Shown here: in pieces, positions 1 to 7,086 of the stretch
Numbering within the stretch: the stretch's first letter is position 1
How the letters are laid out: each line of letters opens with the position of its first letter
Assembly (NCBI RefSeq): GCF_000621445.1
Contig: NZ_JHYI01000011.1
Span: 1-64,000 of the forward strand
Direction: 5' to 3'
DNA: 64,000 bases
From: Alkalihalobacillus bogoriensis ATCC BAA-922
GTDB taxonomy: Bacteria > Bacillota > Bacilli > Bacillales > Bacillaceae_F
Position numbers and translations under genes: made by a program
Notes under the pieces: generated by a model
The model's input: the letters and a program-made list of their open reading frames with translations, nothing else
What the model was told of the DNA's origin: nothing
Databases searched by the model: none

Positions 1-1
1 A

Positions 2-211
2 AAAGAATACGTAAGACAACAGCTTTCAGAAGAGAAAACGGGTGAAATCTACGGTAGGCGTAAAACCGATGTGGAACCAGTTTTCGGATTTTTGAAGGCT
101 AATTTGCATTTCACTCGTCTGTCAGTGAGAGGCAAAGAGAAGGTGAAAAATGAATTAGGGTTTGCCTTCCTGGCGGTGAACTTGAGAAAGTACATTGCCA
201 GGAGCGGCTAA
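2..211 (+). CDS. IS1182-type transposase, C-terminal end (partial)
   Basis: An open frame enters from the left edge and stops at TAA 209-211, giving about 69 residues. The segment GRRKTDVEPVFGFLKANLHF followed by FTRLSVRGKEKVKNELGF and AVNLRKY is the characteristic C-terminal end of IS1182-family DDE transposases; the Glu in DVEP is in the position of the last catalytic acidic residue. Only the tail is visible, so whether the element is intact cannot be judged. A strong hairpin follows 30 nt downstream. No second copy was noticed in the window. Family call is from recognition of the motif, not from a search. Confidence 0.8.
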   Translation, partial: KEYVRQQLSEEKTGEIYGRRKTDVEPVFGFLKANLHFTRLSVRGKEKVKNELGFAFLAVNLRKYIARSG

Positions 212-241
212 TATGATAATAATCCATCTAACGCTCCAACT

Positions 242-285
242 AAAAAGGTTCCGAACATCATCTTTGGATGTTCGGAACCTTTTTC
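242..285. terminator. Long hairpin terminator after the transposase
   Basis: An 18-nt arm AAAAAGGTTCCGAACATC and its exact complement flank a short loop, ending in a T run. It would terminate the transposase transcript and, because both ends are A/T rich, also the gene arriving on the minus strand at 346. Confidence 0.85.
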
Positions 286-345
286 AATTATTTCTGGCTA
301 GTTATGTCCCAGCCTCTTTTTCGTCTTATACAGTGAAAATTTTTA

Positions 346-690
346 TTATTTTTTTATTACATATGTTGCTCTATCTGTTTTTATCGTCAGAAACTCCTGA
401 GAAGCTTCAAAGGATAAAAGTTGGTTAATTGGTAATTCATAACTTTGAAGTGGTAATGGCTTTGAACCAGCAGCGTTCAAAACAGTTCCTCTACCTTTTA
501 ATTCAATTGTATAAGGGTCAACATAATCATCTTCATCATCTAATTGTTTAACGACCTCAACATCTTCTAACTCCATTAAATTATTGTCAATATCTCTTCG
601 TTCCGTCTTTTGAATGGAAATATTAGACCCCTTCCATTCTTGTAACGTTTCCAAAATATTTTGAATCTGTTCATTCGTTTTTTTTGTCAT
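346..690 (-). CDS. Hypothetical acidic protein, 114 aa
   Basis: I do not recognise the family. The start is ATG preceded by AGGGGG at normal spacing. The N-terminal third looks helical (EQIQNILETLQEW), the middle carries a very acidic patch (QLDDEDDYVDPY), and the C-terminal half is beta-like and ends in TDRATYVIKK. There is no signal peptide, membrane segment or cysteine motif, so a cytoplasmic protein is expected. It stands alone, convergent with the transposase tail and divergent from the small gene at 789. Real coding is likely from the ribosome site and the balanced composition. Confidence 0.7.
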   Translation of the reverse strand: MTKKTNEQIQNILETLQEWKGSNISIQKTERRDIDNNLMELEDVEVVKQLDDEDDYVDPYTIELKGRGTVLNAAGSKPLPLQSYELPINQLLSFEASQEFLTIKTDRATYVIKK

Positions 691-788
691 GTTTACTTAG
701 CCCCCTAAAAAACTTCTCGTAAATATTTTTATCAATTTAAGCCAAACTATGACGGATGTTTCATATTTTTTTTGGAGGCGATTTGTTT

Positions 789-932
789 ATGGGAAGACAA
801 AAAAAAGGAAACCCGAACGCACAACGAAATAACAATGCAAAAAAGCAAGGCAAAGAAAACAGCCTTCAAGATGAATTTGCTTCATACGCTGAAGTAGAGT
901 CGGAAAAAATGTCAAGAGAGAAAAAGAACTGA
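789..932 (+). CDS. Small basic hydrophilic protein, 47 aa (spore-type?)
   Basis: ATG at 789 follows GGAGGCG by eight bases and the frame runs 47 codons to TGA. The product is rich in N, K, Q and E (MGRQKKGNPNAQRNNNAKKQ at the start), without hydrophobic segments or cysteines. This is the composition of minor small acid-soluble or spore-associated proteins of Bacillus, but I cannot assign it to a named Ssp family. It lies just upstream of the DUF421 gene with a 54-base gap. The function is inferred from composition only. Confidence 0.6.
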   Translation: MGRQKKGNPNAQRNNNAKKQGKENSLQDEFASYAEVESEKMSREKKN

Positions 933-986
933 GCAACCTCGTGTGGTCTCTTTTAAAGGGATCACCATTTTCTCATTAGGGGGGTA

Positions 987-1703
987 ATGATGTTTGATTT
1001 CTGGACTGGTGCTGAAGATTTACCTGTATATGGATTTTTAATTCGAGCACTTATTGTCTATGTATATATATTTATATTAGTAAAAATCTTAGGTCAACGC
1101 TCAATGGTCGCCATAAATCCGATTGACTTTATTTTCGGAGTTATTATCGGGGATGTTGTTGGTGAACCTCTTTCAAGTGGAGATATGCCGCTAGGAGGTC
1201 CGCTTGCAGCCGCAGCTTTAATTGGTGGGTTGCATTTAGGGCTGTCGTATTTAGCATTAAAAACACCACGCTTTCGAAGGGTAATTGAAGAAGAGCCGAT
1301 TGTTATTATAGAAAAAGGAAAAATTCTCGTGGAGGAGTTAAGGAAAGCTAAAATTACACTAGAATCGTTGCTAATGGATTTACGCTTAAATAATGCACCT
1401 GATTTATCAGAAATTGATTATGCCGTTTTAGAAGCAAATGGTCAAATTAGTGTCATTAAAAAGACGAAATACGATTCGCTAACGCCTACTGACATGGGGC
1501 AAGCGCCAAAATCGAAAGGATATCCATCTGTTTTAATTGAGGACGGCCATATTATTGAAGCAAATTTAAAGAAATATGGTACAATTCAATGGCTAGATGA
1601 ACAAGTACGGAAACAAGGATTTCGTAATGTGAAGGAAGTCTATGTGTTAACTGTTGATGAAACTGGACAAATCTACGCTAGTGGTCGGGAAGTTAAAGGG
1701 TAA
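987..1703 (+). CDS. DUF421 (YetF/YrbG-type) membrane protein
   Basis: Three hydrophobic segments lie at about residues 13-36, 44-62 and 69-91, followed by a soluble C-terminal domain of about 145 residues. The segment LGQRSMVAINPIDFIFGVII between the first two is typical of DUF421 proteins, as is the later ITLESLLMDLRLN. Several Bacillus members are linked to spore membranes or germination, but the biochemical role is unknown. Length (238 aa) is normal. Two adjacent ATGs (987 and 990) follow GGGGGG; the second would give slightly better spacing. It appears to be a single-gene unit. Confidence 0.9.
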   Translation: MMFDFWTGAEDLPVYGFLIRALIVYVYIFILVKILGQRSMVAINPIDFIFGVIIGDVVGEPLSSGDMPLGGPLAAAALIGGLHLGLSYLALKTPRFRRVIEEEPIVIIEKGKILVEELRKAKITLESLLMDLRLNNAPDLSEIDYAVLEANGQISVIKKTKYDSLTPTDMGQAPKSKGYPSVLIEDGHIIEANLKKYGTIQWLDEQVRKQGFRNVKEVYVLTVDETGQIYASGREVKG

Positions 1704-1717
1704 AAATTTCCGGAAAA

Positions 1718-1732
1718 TGATGTATATTTTCA
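1718..1732. promoter_or_regulatory. Putative Fur box before the FbpB-like gene
   Basis: TGATGTATATTTTCA matches the Bacillus 7-1-7 Fur consensus (TGATAAT-N-ATTATCA) at 11 of 14 positions and overlaps a TATATT that could be a -10 element. It lies 44 bases before the start of a gene whose family is named for Fur control. The call is inferred from that match plus context. Confidence 0.45.
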
Positions 1733-1775
1733 TTCCAAACTTATCAGAATAGATAAAAAGAATGGAGTGAGAATT

Positions 1776-1907
1776 GTGAGAAGAGTGAAGAAACTAACGT
1801 TAGATGAGCTAATAAAAGAAAATAAACGTGAATTATTAAATGATGAACAAGCATTAGATCGACTTGAACAACGCTGGGAAGAAAAACGAGCGGAAAAATC
1901 AAGTTAG
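1776..1907 (+). CDS. FbpB-like Fur-regulated basic protein, 43 aa
   Basis: A GTG start follows GGAGTGAG. The product reads MRRVKKLTLDELIKENKREL and then LLNDEQALDRLEQRWEEKRA, matching the short FbpB family (basic N-terminus, a DELI..NK.E(I/L)L.D core, and charged helix at the end). In B. subtilis FbpB acts with the small RNA FsrA in the iron-sparing response, reducing translation of iron-rich proteins. A Fur-box-like sequence sits directly upstream. The family assignment is from recognition; the role in this organism is inferred. Confidence 0.75.
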   Translation: MRRVKKLTLDELIKENKRELLNDEQALDRLEQRWEEKRAEKSS

Positions 1908-1976
1908 TAAATAGTACCTCGGTTTTTCCTCCACCCATTCGGTCATAATAATGATATGGGAAAGGGGGAGAGACAA

Positions 1977-2117
1977 ATGAAAAAAACACAATTTGCACAC
2001 GCAACCTTTCGACCAGACCATTTAGGAACTCAACCGAGAAAATCTAACTCGAATAACGGAAAAAAAATGAATACAAAAGGGAACGAGCATCCAGACTATG
2101 TTCCTCCAAAAGGCTAA
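1977..2117 (+). CDS. sspN: Small acid-soluble spore protein, SspN-like, 46 aa
   Basis: ATG follows AAGGGGGAG. The product contains FRPDHLGTQPRKSNSNNGKK and then NEHPDYVPPKG at the end. The FxPxHLGTQ block, the NNGKKMN turn and the closing PPKG are the hallmark of SspN, a minor protein of the dormant spore core made under forespore-specific transcription. Length is normal for the family. A strong terminator overlaps the stop codon, so it is a monocistronic gene, as usual for ssp genes. Confidence 0.8.
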   Translation: MKKTQFAHATFRPDHLGTQPRKSNSNNGKKMNTKGNEHPDYVPPKG

Positions 2118-2142
2118 GAACGTGTTGTTCTTAGCTTTTTTT
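2110..2142 (+). terminator. Terminator of the SspN-like gene
   Basis: AAGGCTAAGAAC and GTTCTTAGCTTTT form a 10-12 bp stem with a five-base loop and a T8 tail; the stem begins inside the last codons. Confidence 0.88.
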
Positions 2143-2197
2143 CTTGTGAATATAATGATATATGATACGATAATAGCAAAAGAATAAGGAGACTAAC

Positions 2198-2380
2198 ATG
2201 AATCCATACCATTGCTGTGCAACGTGTAAACATTATCGAGTAATGAAACAACATGGTAAACGGATACGCTTTTGTCAGCGGTTAGGTTATCAAACTGAAC
2301 CAACCTATCAATTTCAATGCTGGGATCCAAAAGAACAAGTTTTAACATTGATGAAAAAAAGAATGGAGACCGAGGATTAA
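2198..2380 (+). CDS. Hypothetical Cys-rich small protein, 60 aa
   Basis: ATG follows AAGGAGACTAAC. Five cysteines at residues 6, 7, 10, 26 and 41 fall in CCATCKHY, RFCQRLG and QFQCWDPKE contexts, suggesting a small zinc-binding fold (CxxC...C...C). The strict spacing and the ending CWDPKEQVLTLM are familiar from conserved Bacillaceae proteins without an assigned function. No signal or membrane segment. It is separated from the downstream VanZ gene by about 80 bases and may share its transcript. Confidence 0.75.
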   Translation: MNPYHCCATCKHYRVMKQHGKRIRFCQRLGYQTEPTYQFQCWDPKEQVLTLMKKRMETED

Positions 2381-2461
2381 AACCATTATAGTAAAAAAAA
2401 CACTTGTCTAATGAAGCTGAAAGCATAATAATGATAATGACAGAAGATTGATAGCAAGGAA

Positions 2462-2962
2462 GTGTTTTTCATTAAACCGTTAAAACAGACTGAAAAATCG
2501 ATACAAAAAATAGGCAAGATTCTTTTTTTTATATATTTACTCGCCGTTATATATGTTACACTATTTGCTTGGAACTACGGGGCTTCACTAGGGCCTGAAG
2601 GACCAGGCGGAAGAAATTATAATCTTACTCCTTTCCGAAGTATTTATCGCATCTCTGTGTTTAGTAAAGATATTATGGACCCGATCCGGATTTTAATTGG
2701 AAATATTATATTGTTTATTCCATTTGGTTTTCTTTTACCGCTTGCGTTTACATTTTTTCGAACATCCATTATGAAAGTAACCTTACTGGCCATGTTCACC
2801 TCTATTACAATTGAAATTTGTCAATTTTTATTTACTCATCGAGTTGCCAATATTGATGATGTTATTTTAAATACGTTTGGCGCATGGATAGGGGCTGTTG
2901 TTGTTTTTGTTTTACTCTTTATTCAAAGAAGGGTTATTGTTTTGTTTACACGTAAAAAATAA
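2462..2962 (+). CDS. VanZ-like family membrane protein
   Basis: The frame contains the VanZ-family blocks NLTPFRSI, NIILFIPFGFLLPL, EICQFLF and NIDDVILNTFGAWIG. Four hydrophobic segments are seen near residues 18-36, 74-96, 104-122 and 137-157. VanZ homologues are linked to glycopeptide (teicoplanin) tolerance and cell-envelope functions; the mechanism is unknown. The only conventional start in the frame is GTG 2462, but the strong ribosome site AAGGAAGTG (2456-2464) overlaps it. ATT at 2471 sits at the ideal distance and may be the real start. Upstream the frame is closed by TGA at 2438. Confidence 0.88.
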   Translation: MFFIKPLKQTEKSIQKIGKILFFIYLLAVIYVTLFAWNYGASLGPEGPGGRNYNLTPFRSIYRISVFSKDIMDPIRILIGNIILFIPFGFLLPLAFTFFRTSIMKVTLLAMFTSITIEICQFLFTHRVANIDDVILNTFGAWIGAVVVFVLLFIQRRVIVLFTRKK

Positions 2963-3004
2963 AACAAGCTTCCGTGATGAATATCATGAAAGCTTGTTTT
3001 TGTT
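2961..3004. terminator. Bidirectional terminator between VanZ and the VTT protein
   Basis: AAAACAAGCTT and AAGCTTGTTTT arms enclose a second inner stem (GTGAT/ATCAT) and are flanked by A and T runs, serving both convergent genes. Confidence 0.85.
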
Positions 3005-3008
3005 TCCG

Positions 3009-3638
3009 TTATACCTTAATTTCAATACGGCGTTTCCATAATTGGTAACAACCAATGACGATGACGAGAAAGGCTCCATAAAAAAGGATGATAAAAAACA
3101 TTTCCTGTGGATTTGTGACAAAAGAATTCCCAACAGCAGCAAATAAAATCATTGCAGGGATTTTACCGAGGGACGATGCAATTGCATAATTGATAAATCG
3201 AACCTTACTTAATGCTGAGTAAATATTTACAATAATGGACGGAATGATAGGAATAAGCCGAGTGAGAAAAATCGTTATAAACGCATTTTTTTCAAATAAT
3301 ACAGTAACTCGATGAATCGGCTTATATTGCTTTAGCATTTTATTCCCCCAATCTTGATACCCATACCGTACGACGATAAACATAATAATAGAAGCAGCTG
3401 ATGAGCCAATCCATGTTAGAAGTGAGCCGAGCACTGGGCCAAATGTAGCTCCTAACACGCCTCCGATCAGAGGGTAAGGGATAACAGGAAATAATGCGAG
3501 CAATGTAGCAAGTAGAATGGTTAATAGTATATATTGTTTCGCATGCAATTGAAGCCATACGAAAATATCTTGTCCAAAAAAATAAACTGAAGTGGCAATG
3601 GCAATCGTCATGATTGCGATCGTGAGTTTTTTTACCAT
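3009..3638 (-). CDS. TVP38/TMEM64 (VTT domain) membrane protein
   Basis: The central VTT signature is visible: FPVIPYPLIGGVLGATFGPV, then SLLTWIGSSAASIIMF, and FLTRLIPIIPSIIVNIYSAL. These are hallmarks of the DedA-related TVP38/TMEM64 family, polytopic proteins thought to move or scramble lipids. Roughly five to six hydrophobic segments cover the whole 209 residues. The start is ATG after AAGGAGGTTCC. It is divergent from copC, sharing a 134-base intergenic region, and convergent with the VanZ gene. Confidence 0.88.
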   Translation of the reverse strand: MVKKLTIAIMTIAIATSVYFFGQDIFVWLQLHAKQYILLTILLATLLALFPVIPYPLIGGVLGATFGPVLGSLLTWIGSSAASIIMFIVVRYGYQDWGNKMLKQYKPIHRVTVLFEKNAFITIFLTRLIPIIPSIIVNIYSALSKVRFINYAIASSLGKIPAMILFAAVGNSFVTNPQEMFFIILFYGAFLVIVIGCYQLWKRRIEIKV

Positions 3639-3697
3639 TGGAACCTCCTTTGAGCTAATAATCTTGATACTATTTAATTATACAAGGTTTCTCTTAT

Positions 3698-3726
3698 TTG
3701 CATAAGGTAGAATCCCACTTTATAAT
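3698..3726 (+). promoter_or_regulatory. Sigma-A-type promoter of copC-copD
   Basis: TTGCAT (3698-3703), a 17-base spacer and a perfect TATAAT (3721-3726) lie 47 bases upstream of the copC start. No obvious CsoR-type operator with G/C-rich dyad symmetry was noticed around it. Confidence 0.7.
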
Positions 3727-3772
3727 TACAAGAGTGTGAAAGTATAGTAGAAAATCGTGGAGGTGCATAAAT

Positions 3773-4327
3773 GTGAAGCTAAAAATCATACTCCTATTCT
3801 TTCTGATGATGTTCATTCCTTCTTTCGTATTTGCCCATTCTTATGTGTATGAATCGTATCCGGGTGATGGGGAAGTCGTCGATGAAGCTGTAGAACAGTT
3901 AGAACTTTCCTTTGATGCTGGAATTGAATCCCATAGTACATTATCGATAACAAAAGATGATGGAACTTCAATTGTTGTTGAATCGATTGAAGTGGATTCC
4001 CCTGTCCTCATTGCGCAATTAGAAGAACCGTTATACGAAGGGAATTATACGGTTGTGTGGGAAGCGCTTGGTGCAGATGGACATGGAACGAGTGGTTCAT
4101 ATTCGTTTTCCGTTACGGCAGAACAACCACAAGTAGAGGTAGAAGAAGAACCTGCAGAAGTTGTTGAAGAAGAACTGACAGATAAAGTTCTAGAGGAAGA
4201 ACAAAGTGAATTGGATCCAGTTGAAGCAGAAGAAACAGAGCAAACGACGAATATTTGGCTGTTAGTATTAGGATTAGCTGCTTTAATTGCTGTTCTATTT
4301 ATCATTATAAGGGTCATGCAAAAATGA
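3773..4327 (+). CDS. CopC-domain exported protein with C-terminal anchor
   Basis: A signal peptide (about residues 1-21, ending FVFAHS) is followed by a CopC immunoglobulin-like domain: HSYVYESYPGDGEVVDEAVE, LELSFDAGI, GNYTVVWEALGADGHGTSGS. The His right after the signal and the DGH(G) segment are the usual copper(II) ligands. An acidic Glu-rich linker (about 122-157) leads to a single C-terminal membrane helix and VMQK tail. The GTG start is forced because the overlapping ATG at 3771 reads ATG-TGA. The gene overlaps copD by four bases (ATGA), so the two act together in copper handling. Confidence 0.87.
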   Translation: MKLKIILLFFLMMFIPSFVFAHSYVYESYPGDGEVVDEAVEQLELSFDAGIESHSTLSITKDDGTSIVVESIEVDSPVLIAQLEEPLYEGNYTVVWEALGADGHGTSGSYSFSVTAEQPQVEVEEEPAEVVEEELTDKVLEEEQSELDPVEAEETEQTTNIWLLVLGLAALIAVLFIIIRVMQK

Positions 4328-5928
4328 TTGTAAGTATTAGTAATGCACTTCTTTATCCGCTTGTAGCTTTTGCTATTGGGTATTTTATTATCCAAATGAC
4401 AAACAAAAAGCACCAAGTTCTTTTGATTTCTCCACAAGTTATTCGCTGGGTTATTTTTGCGATAATCGTATTGTGCCTTGTTCCTGTTTTATCGTTAAGT
4501 GTTTATATTACGAGGACATTTGATGCACCATTTTGGGAGACATATAGTACGGTTATTCGAACATATGCAGTAGGTCAATCATGGATCGGCATAGCCATCA
4601 TTGGAACGGTACTAATCGTGTTAACACGATTTAAATCAAAAGCATGGCTTTCGTTTCTATTAATGACTTGCCTTACTTTTGTCGTCGGTTTTTCCAGCCA
4701 TGCCGCATCACTTGACCAACTTGGGGGAACAGTGGCCAATGGACTGCATTTCTTTTCGGCAACAGTTTGGATTGGAACATTATTTATTGTTGCATGGTTT
4801 ACGAAATCAGATTTTGATTTTCAAGAGTTTATCCAATGGTTTTCACCGTTAGCTGTTGGAGCCGTGTTTGTCATTACCGCTTCTGGCTTTATGTTGATGA
4901 ATTACATTGTTCCTGAATATGTACACTCTTGGGTCTTAACCTATGGCCAATTATTATTATTGAAGCATTTGCTATTCATCCCTTTGCTTATCTTTGGATT
5001 TGTCCATGGTTTTCTATTAAAGCGAAGAATGAAGGTTTATTCAAATGAACGAGTAAAGAAATCATTTAAATTTGAAAGTGTTGTCGCATTAGTAGTGTTT
5101 GTTATCTCTGCTTTTATGACAGAACAAACACCACCACATGAAGTAGCGACGACATTACAATTTGAAGAACCATCGGCTTTGTTTACGATGATATTGGGAA
5201 TGCATCCACAGCAGTTATTACCACTTGGGCTACAACTAACATTATGGAATGGAATAGTAGGTGTTGTTTCTCTAGGATTATTATTGTTGTTTGGGTATTA
5301 TCTGCATAAGAAAACATCGGTTGTTATTTCTTCATTAATTCTATGTTTGTTTGTACTAGGTGGCTATGCTACGGCGATGGCGAGTATTGAAAGTAGAAAA
5401 GATGCGAATATTACACCATATGCTTCATTAGAAGAAGCGATTGCCGGAGGATATGAGGAAAGCTATGACATTTCAATCCTAGTTGAAAAGCCATATCAGC
5501 ATGATACGCATGCAGTCTTATACGAGTTAGATGAATCAAAGCTTGTAGCAGAATTATTTAAAGTAGAAGATGATTTGTATTATAGAGTGGAAGGCACAAC
5601 ATTAACTGTTGGTGGCATTCCTGTATCTGAAACAGACCATAAAATCCGTACGTTTTTTATTCGTTTTGGTGATTGGAAAATAGATGGATTTGACTATACG
5701 TATGTGTCATTCGGAAAAATTAATGAACCTGCAAATGTAACATCGGTTGATATTCACTATGAAGGGTTATCACGGAAGGAACAAGTTGAAAATCAAGGGT
5801 TCCTTTCTATGACAGCTTCGAATGAGGAGTGGAGCGCAAATCATCCGATTGAGTTTTTTGATGACGAATTTAATATTATTGGTGGCTATATGCGTGGATT
5901 TATGGAAGAGGGCGTTTATTGTCACTAA
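4324..5928 (+). CDS. CopD-domain membrane protein (split YcnJ equivalent)
   Basis: The start is ATG 4324, overlapping the copC stop as ATGA; an upstream in-frame start at 4255 would lie inside copC. Eight or more hydrophobic segments cover about residues 1-350, with CopD-type features such as GFSSHAASLDQLGGTVANGLHF and AATVWIGTLF-like SATVWIGTLFIVAW. A 150-residue hydrophilic C-terminal domain follows. B. subtilis YcnJ, a copper importer or acquisition protein, carries CopC and CopD in one chain; here they are separate, translationally coupled genes. The product is about 534 residues and ends just before a strong terminator. Confidence 0.85.
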   Translation: MIVSISNALLYPLVAFAIGYFIIQMTNKKHQVLLISPQVIRWVIFAIIVLCLVPVLSLSVYITRTFDAPFWETYSTVIRTYAVGQSWIGIAIIGTVLIVLTRFKSKAWLSFLLMTCLTFVVGFSSHAASLDQLGGTVANGLHFFSATVWIGTLFIVAWFTKSDFDFQEFIQWFSPLAVGAVFVITASGFMLMNYIVPEYVHSWVLTYGQLLLLKHLLFIPLLIFGFVHGFLLKRRMKVYSNERVKKSFKFESVVALVVFVISAFMTEQTPPHEVATTLQFEEPSALFTMILGMHPQQLLPLGLQLTLWNGIVGVVSLGLLLLFGYYLHKKTSVVISSLILCLFVLGGYATAMASIESRKDANITPYASLEEAIAGGYEESYDISILVEKPYQHDTHAVLYELDESKLVAELFKVEDDLYYRVEGTTLTVGGIPVSETDHKIRTFFIRFGDWKIDGFDYTYVSFGKINEPANVTSVDIHYEGLSRKEQVENQGFLSMTASNEEWSANHPIEFFDDEFNIIGGYMRGFMEEGVYCH

Positions 5929-5932
5929 CGTT

Positions 5933-5969
5933 GAAAGCAATGTAGATTGCTTTCTTTTTTTTTTTTTTG
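5933..5969 (+). terminator. Terminator of the copC-copD unit
   Basis: GAAAGCAAT, loop GTAG, ATTGCTTTC, followed by a 15-base T run. Confidence 0.92.
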
Positions 5970-6133
5970 AGAGAACATTTTTATTAAGGAAGTTAGTCCT
6001 TTGAATTGAACGAATAAAGCAAATCAATTCACAATCGTCAAAATGGCGAGGTGCTTTTTTAATTTCGATTCTTGAAAAAAGTGTTACAATAATAGACATA
6101 GCGTCTTTAGCGCAAGGAGAAAGGTCGGAAGAA

Positions 6134-7086
6134 ATGGAGAGAAAAAAGCTTTGGGTAATATATATTATGCTTGCATTAGCGACAAGCACATGGGGAAGTC
6201 ATTTATCGCCGGAAAAATTGCGGTTGAAAGCTTTGAGCCAACGACGGTTGCTTTTTTGAGGTTTTTTGGAGCAATGATTTTGTTATTTCCGATTATGTGG
6301 GTAACAGAAAAGCATCGTCCCACTCCAACAAAAAAAGATTGGGTCCGTTTTGCCCTCCTCGGATTAACAGGCATTGCGATTTATAATATTTGCTTTTTTC
6401 TTGCCAGCAAGCATGCTCCCGTCATAAAAAGCTCATTGTTTATTGCCGCAAATCCCGTATTAATTGTAGTATTGTCAGGACTGTTCTTGAAGGAAAAATT
6501 AACAAAACGACATCTTATTGGGATGGCTATCGCATTATGTGGTGCGGCCATCATCATATCCGAAGGGCATGTCGTCAATATGCTTCGACTAGGCTTTGAG
6601 CCAATTGATTTTGTTTTACTTGGTGCTGTTATTAGTTGGGCATTATATAGCGTACTTGGAAAAGTTGTGTTACAAAAATTTAGTTCGGTTGTTTCAACCA
6701 CCTATGCGGTCGCATTCGGGACACTTTTCTTATTTCCTTTTGCGCTCGCTGAAACAAGCTGGACCGATGTTGTTCAAGCAACACCACAAACATGGATATC
6801 CATTGCTCATATGAGTGTATTTGTAACAGTTGTTAGCTTTATTATGTATTATCAAGGAATAAAAATTGTGGGTGCGGCTAAAGCATCGATTTTTATTAAT
6901 TTTATGCCTGTGTCTGCCGTTATTATGGCGACTGTTTTTTTAGGTGAATCATTTATGCTCGTACATGCAATTGGTGCAGCTTTCGTTTTAACTGGAGTAT
7001 ATATAGGAACAACGCTGGCAAGACAACAAAAAAAGAAACCAAATGTGAACCAAAGTGGTGATAATAATGTTAAGACAAACGGATGA
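6134..7086 (+). pseudogene. EamA/DMT-family transporter with a frameshift near 6199
   Basis: From ATG 6134 (after AAGGTCGGAAGAA) the frame encodes a typical first EamA helix, MERKKLWVIYIMLALATSTW, then GS, after which it goes off into a stop. The next frame, open from before this point, continues SFIAGKIAVESFEPTTVAFL and the remaining nine helices of a drug/metabolite transporter down to TAA at 7086. The two pieces join perfectly if one T is restored at about 6199 (AGT-CATTTATC should be AGT-TCATTTATC). Either the gene is broken, or this is a base-calling error. The tail overlaps the next gene by 20 bases. Confidence 0.82.

Noticed and set aside
4255-4323. Upstream start for the copD gene inside copC
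   Set aside because: No ribosome site there, and the ATGA overlap at 4324 gives the expected hydrophobic N-terminus.
6142-6148. Programmed -1 frameshift at A-AAA-AAG in the EamA gene
   Set aside because: A shift there would replace the first membrane helix by unrelated residues; the protein pattern places the break about 50 bases later, where no slippery sequence exists.
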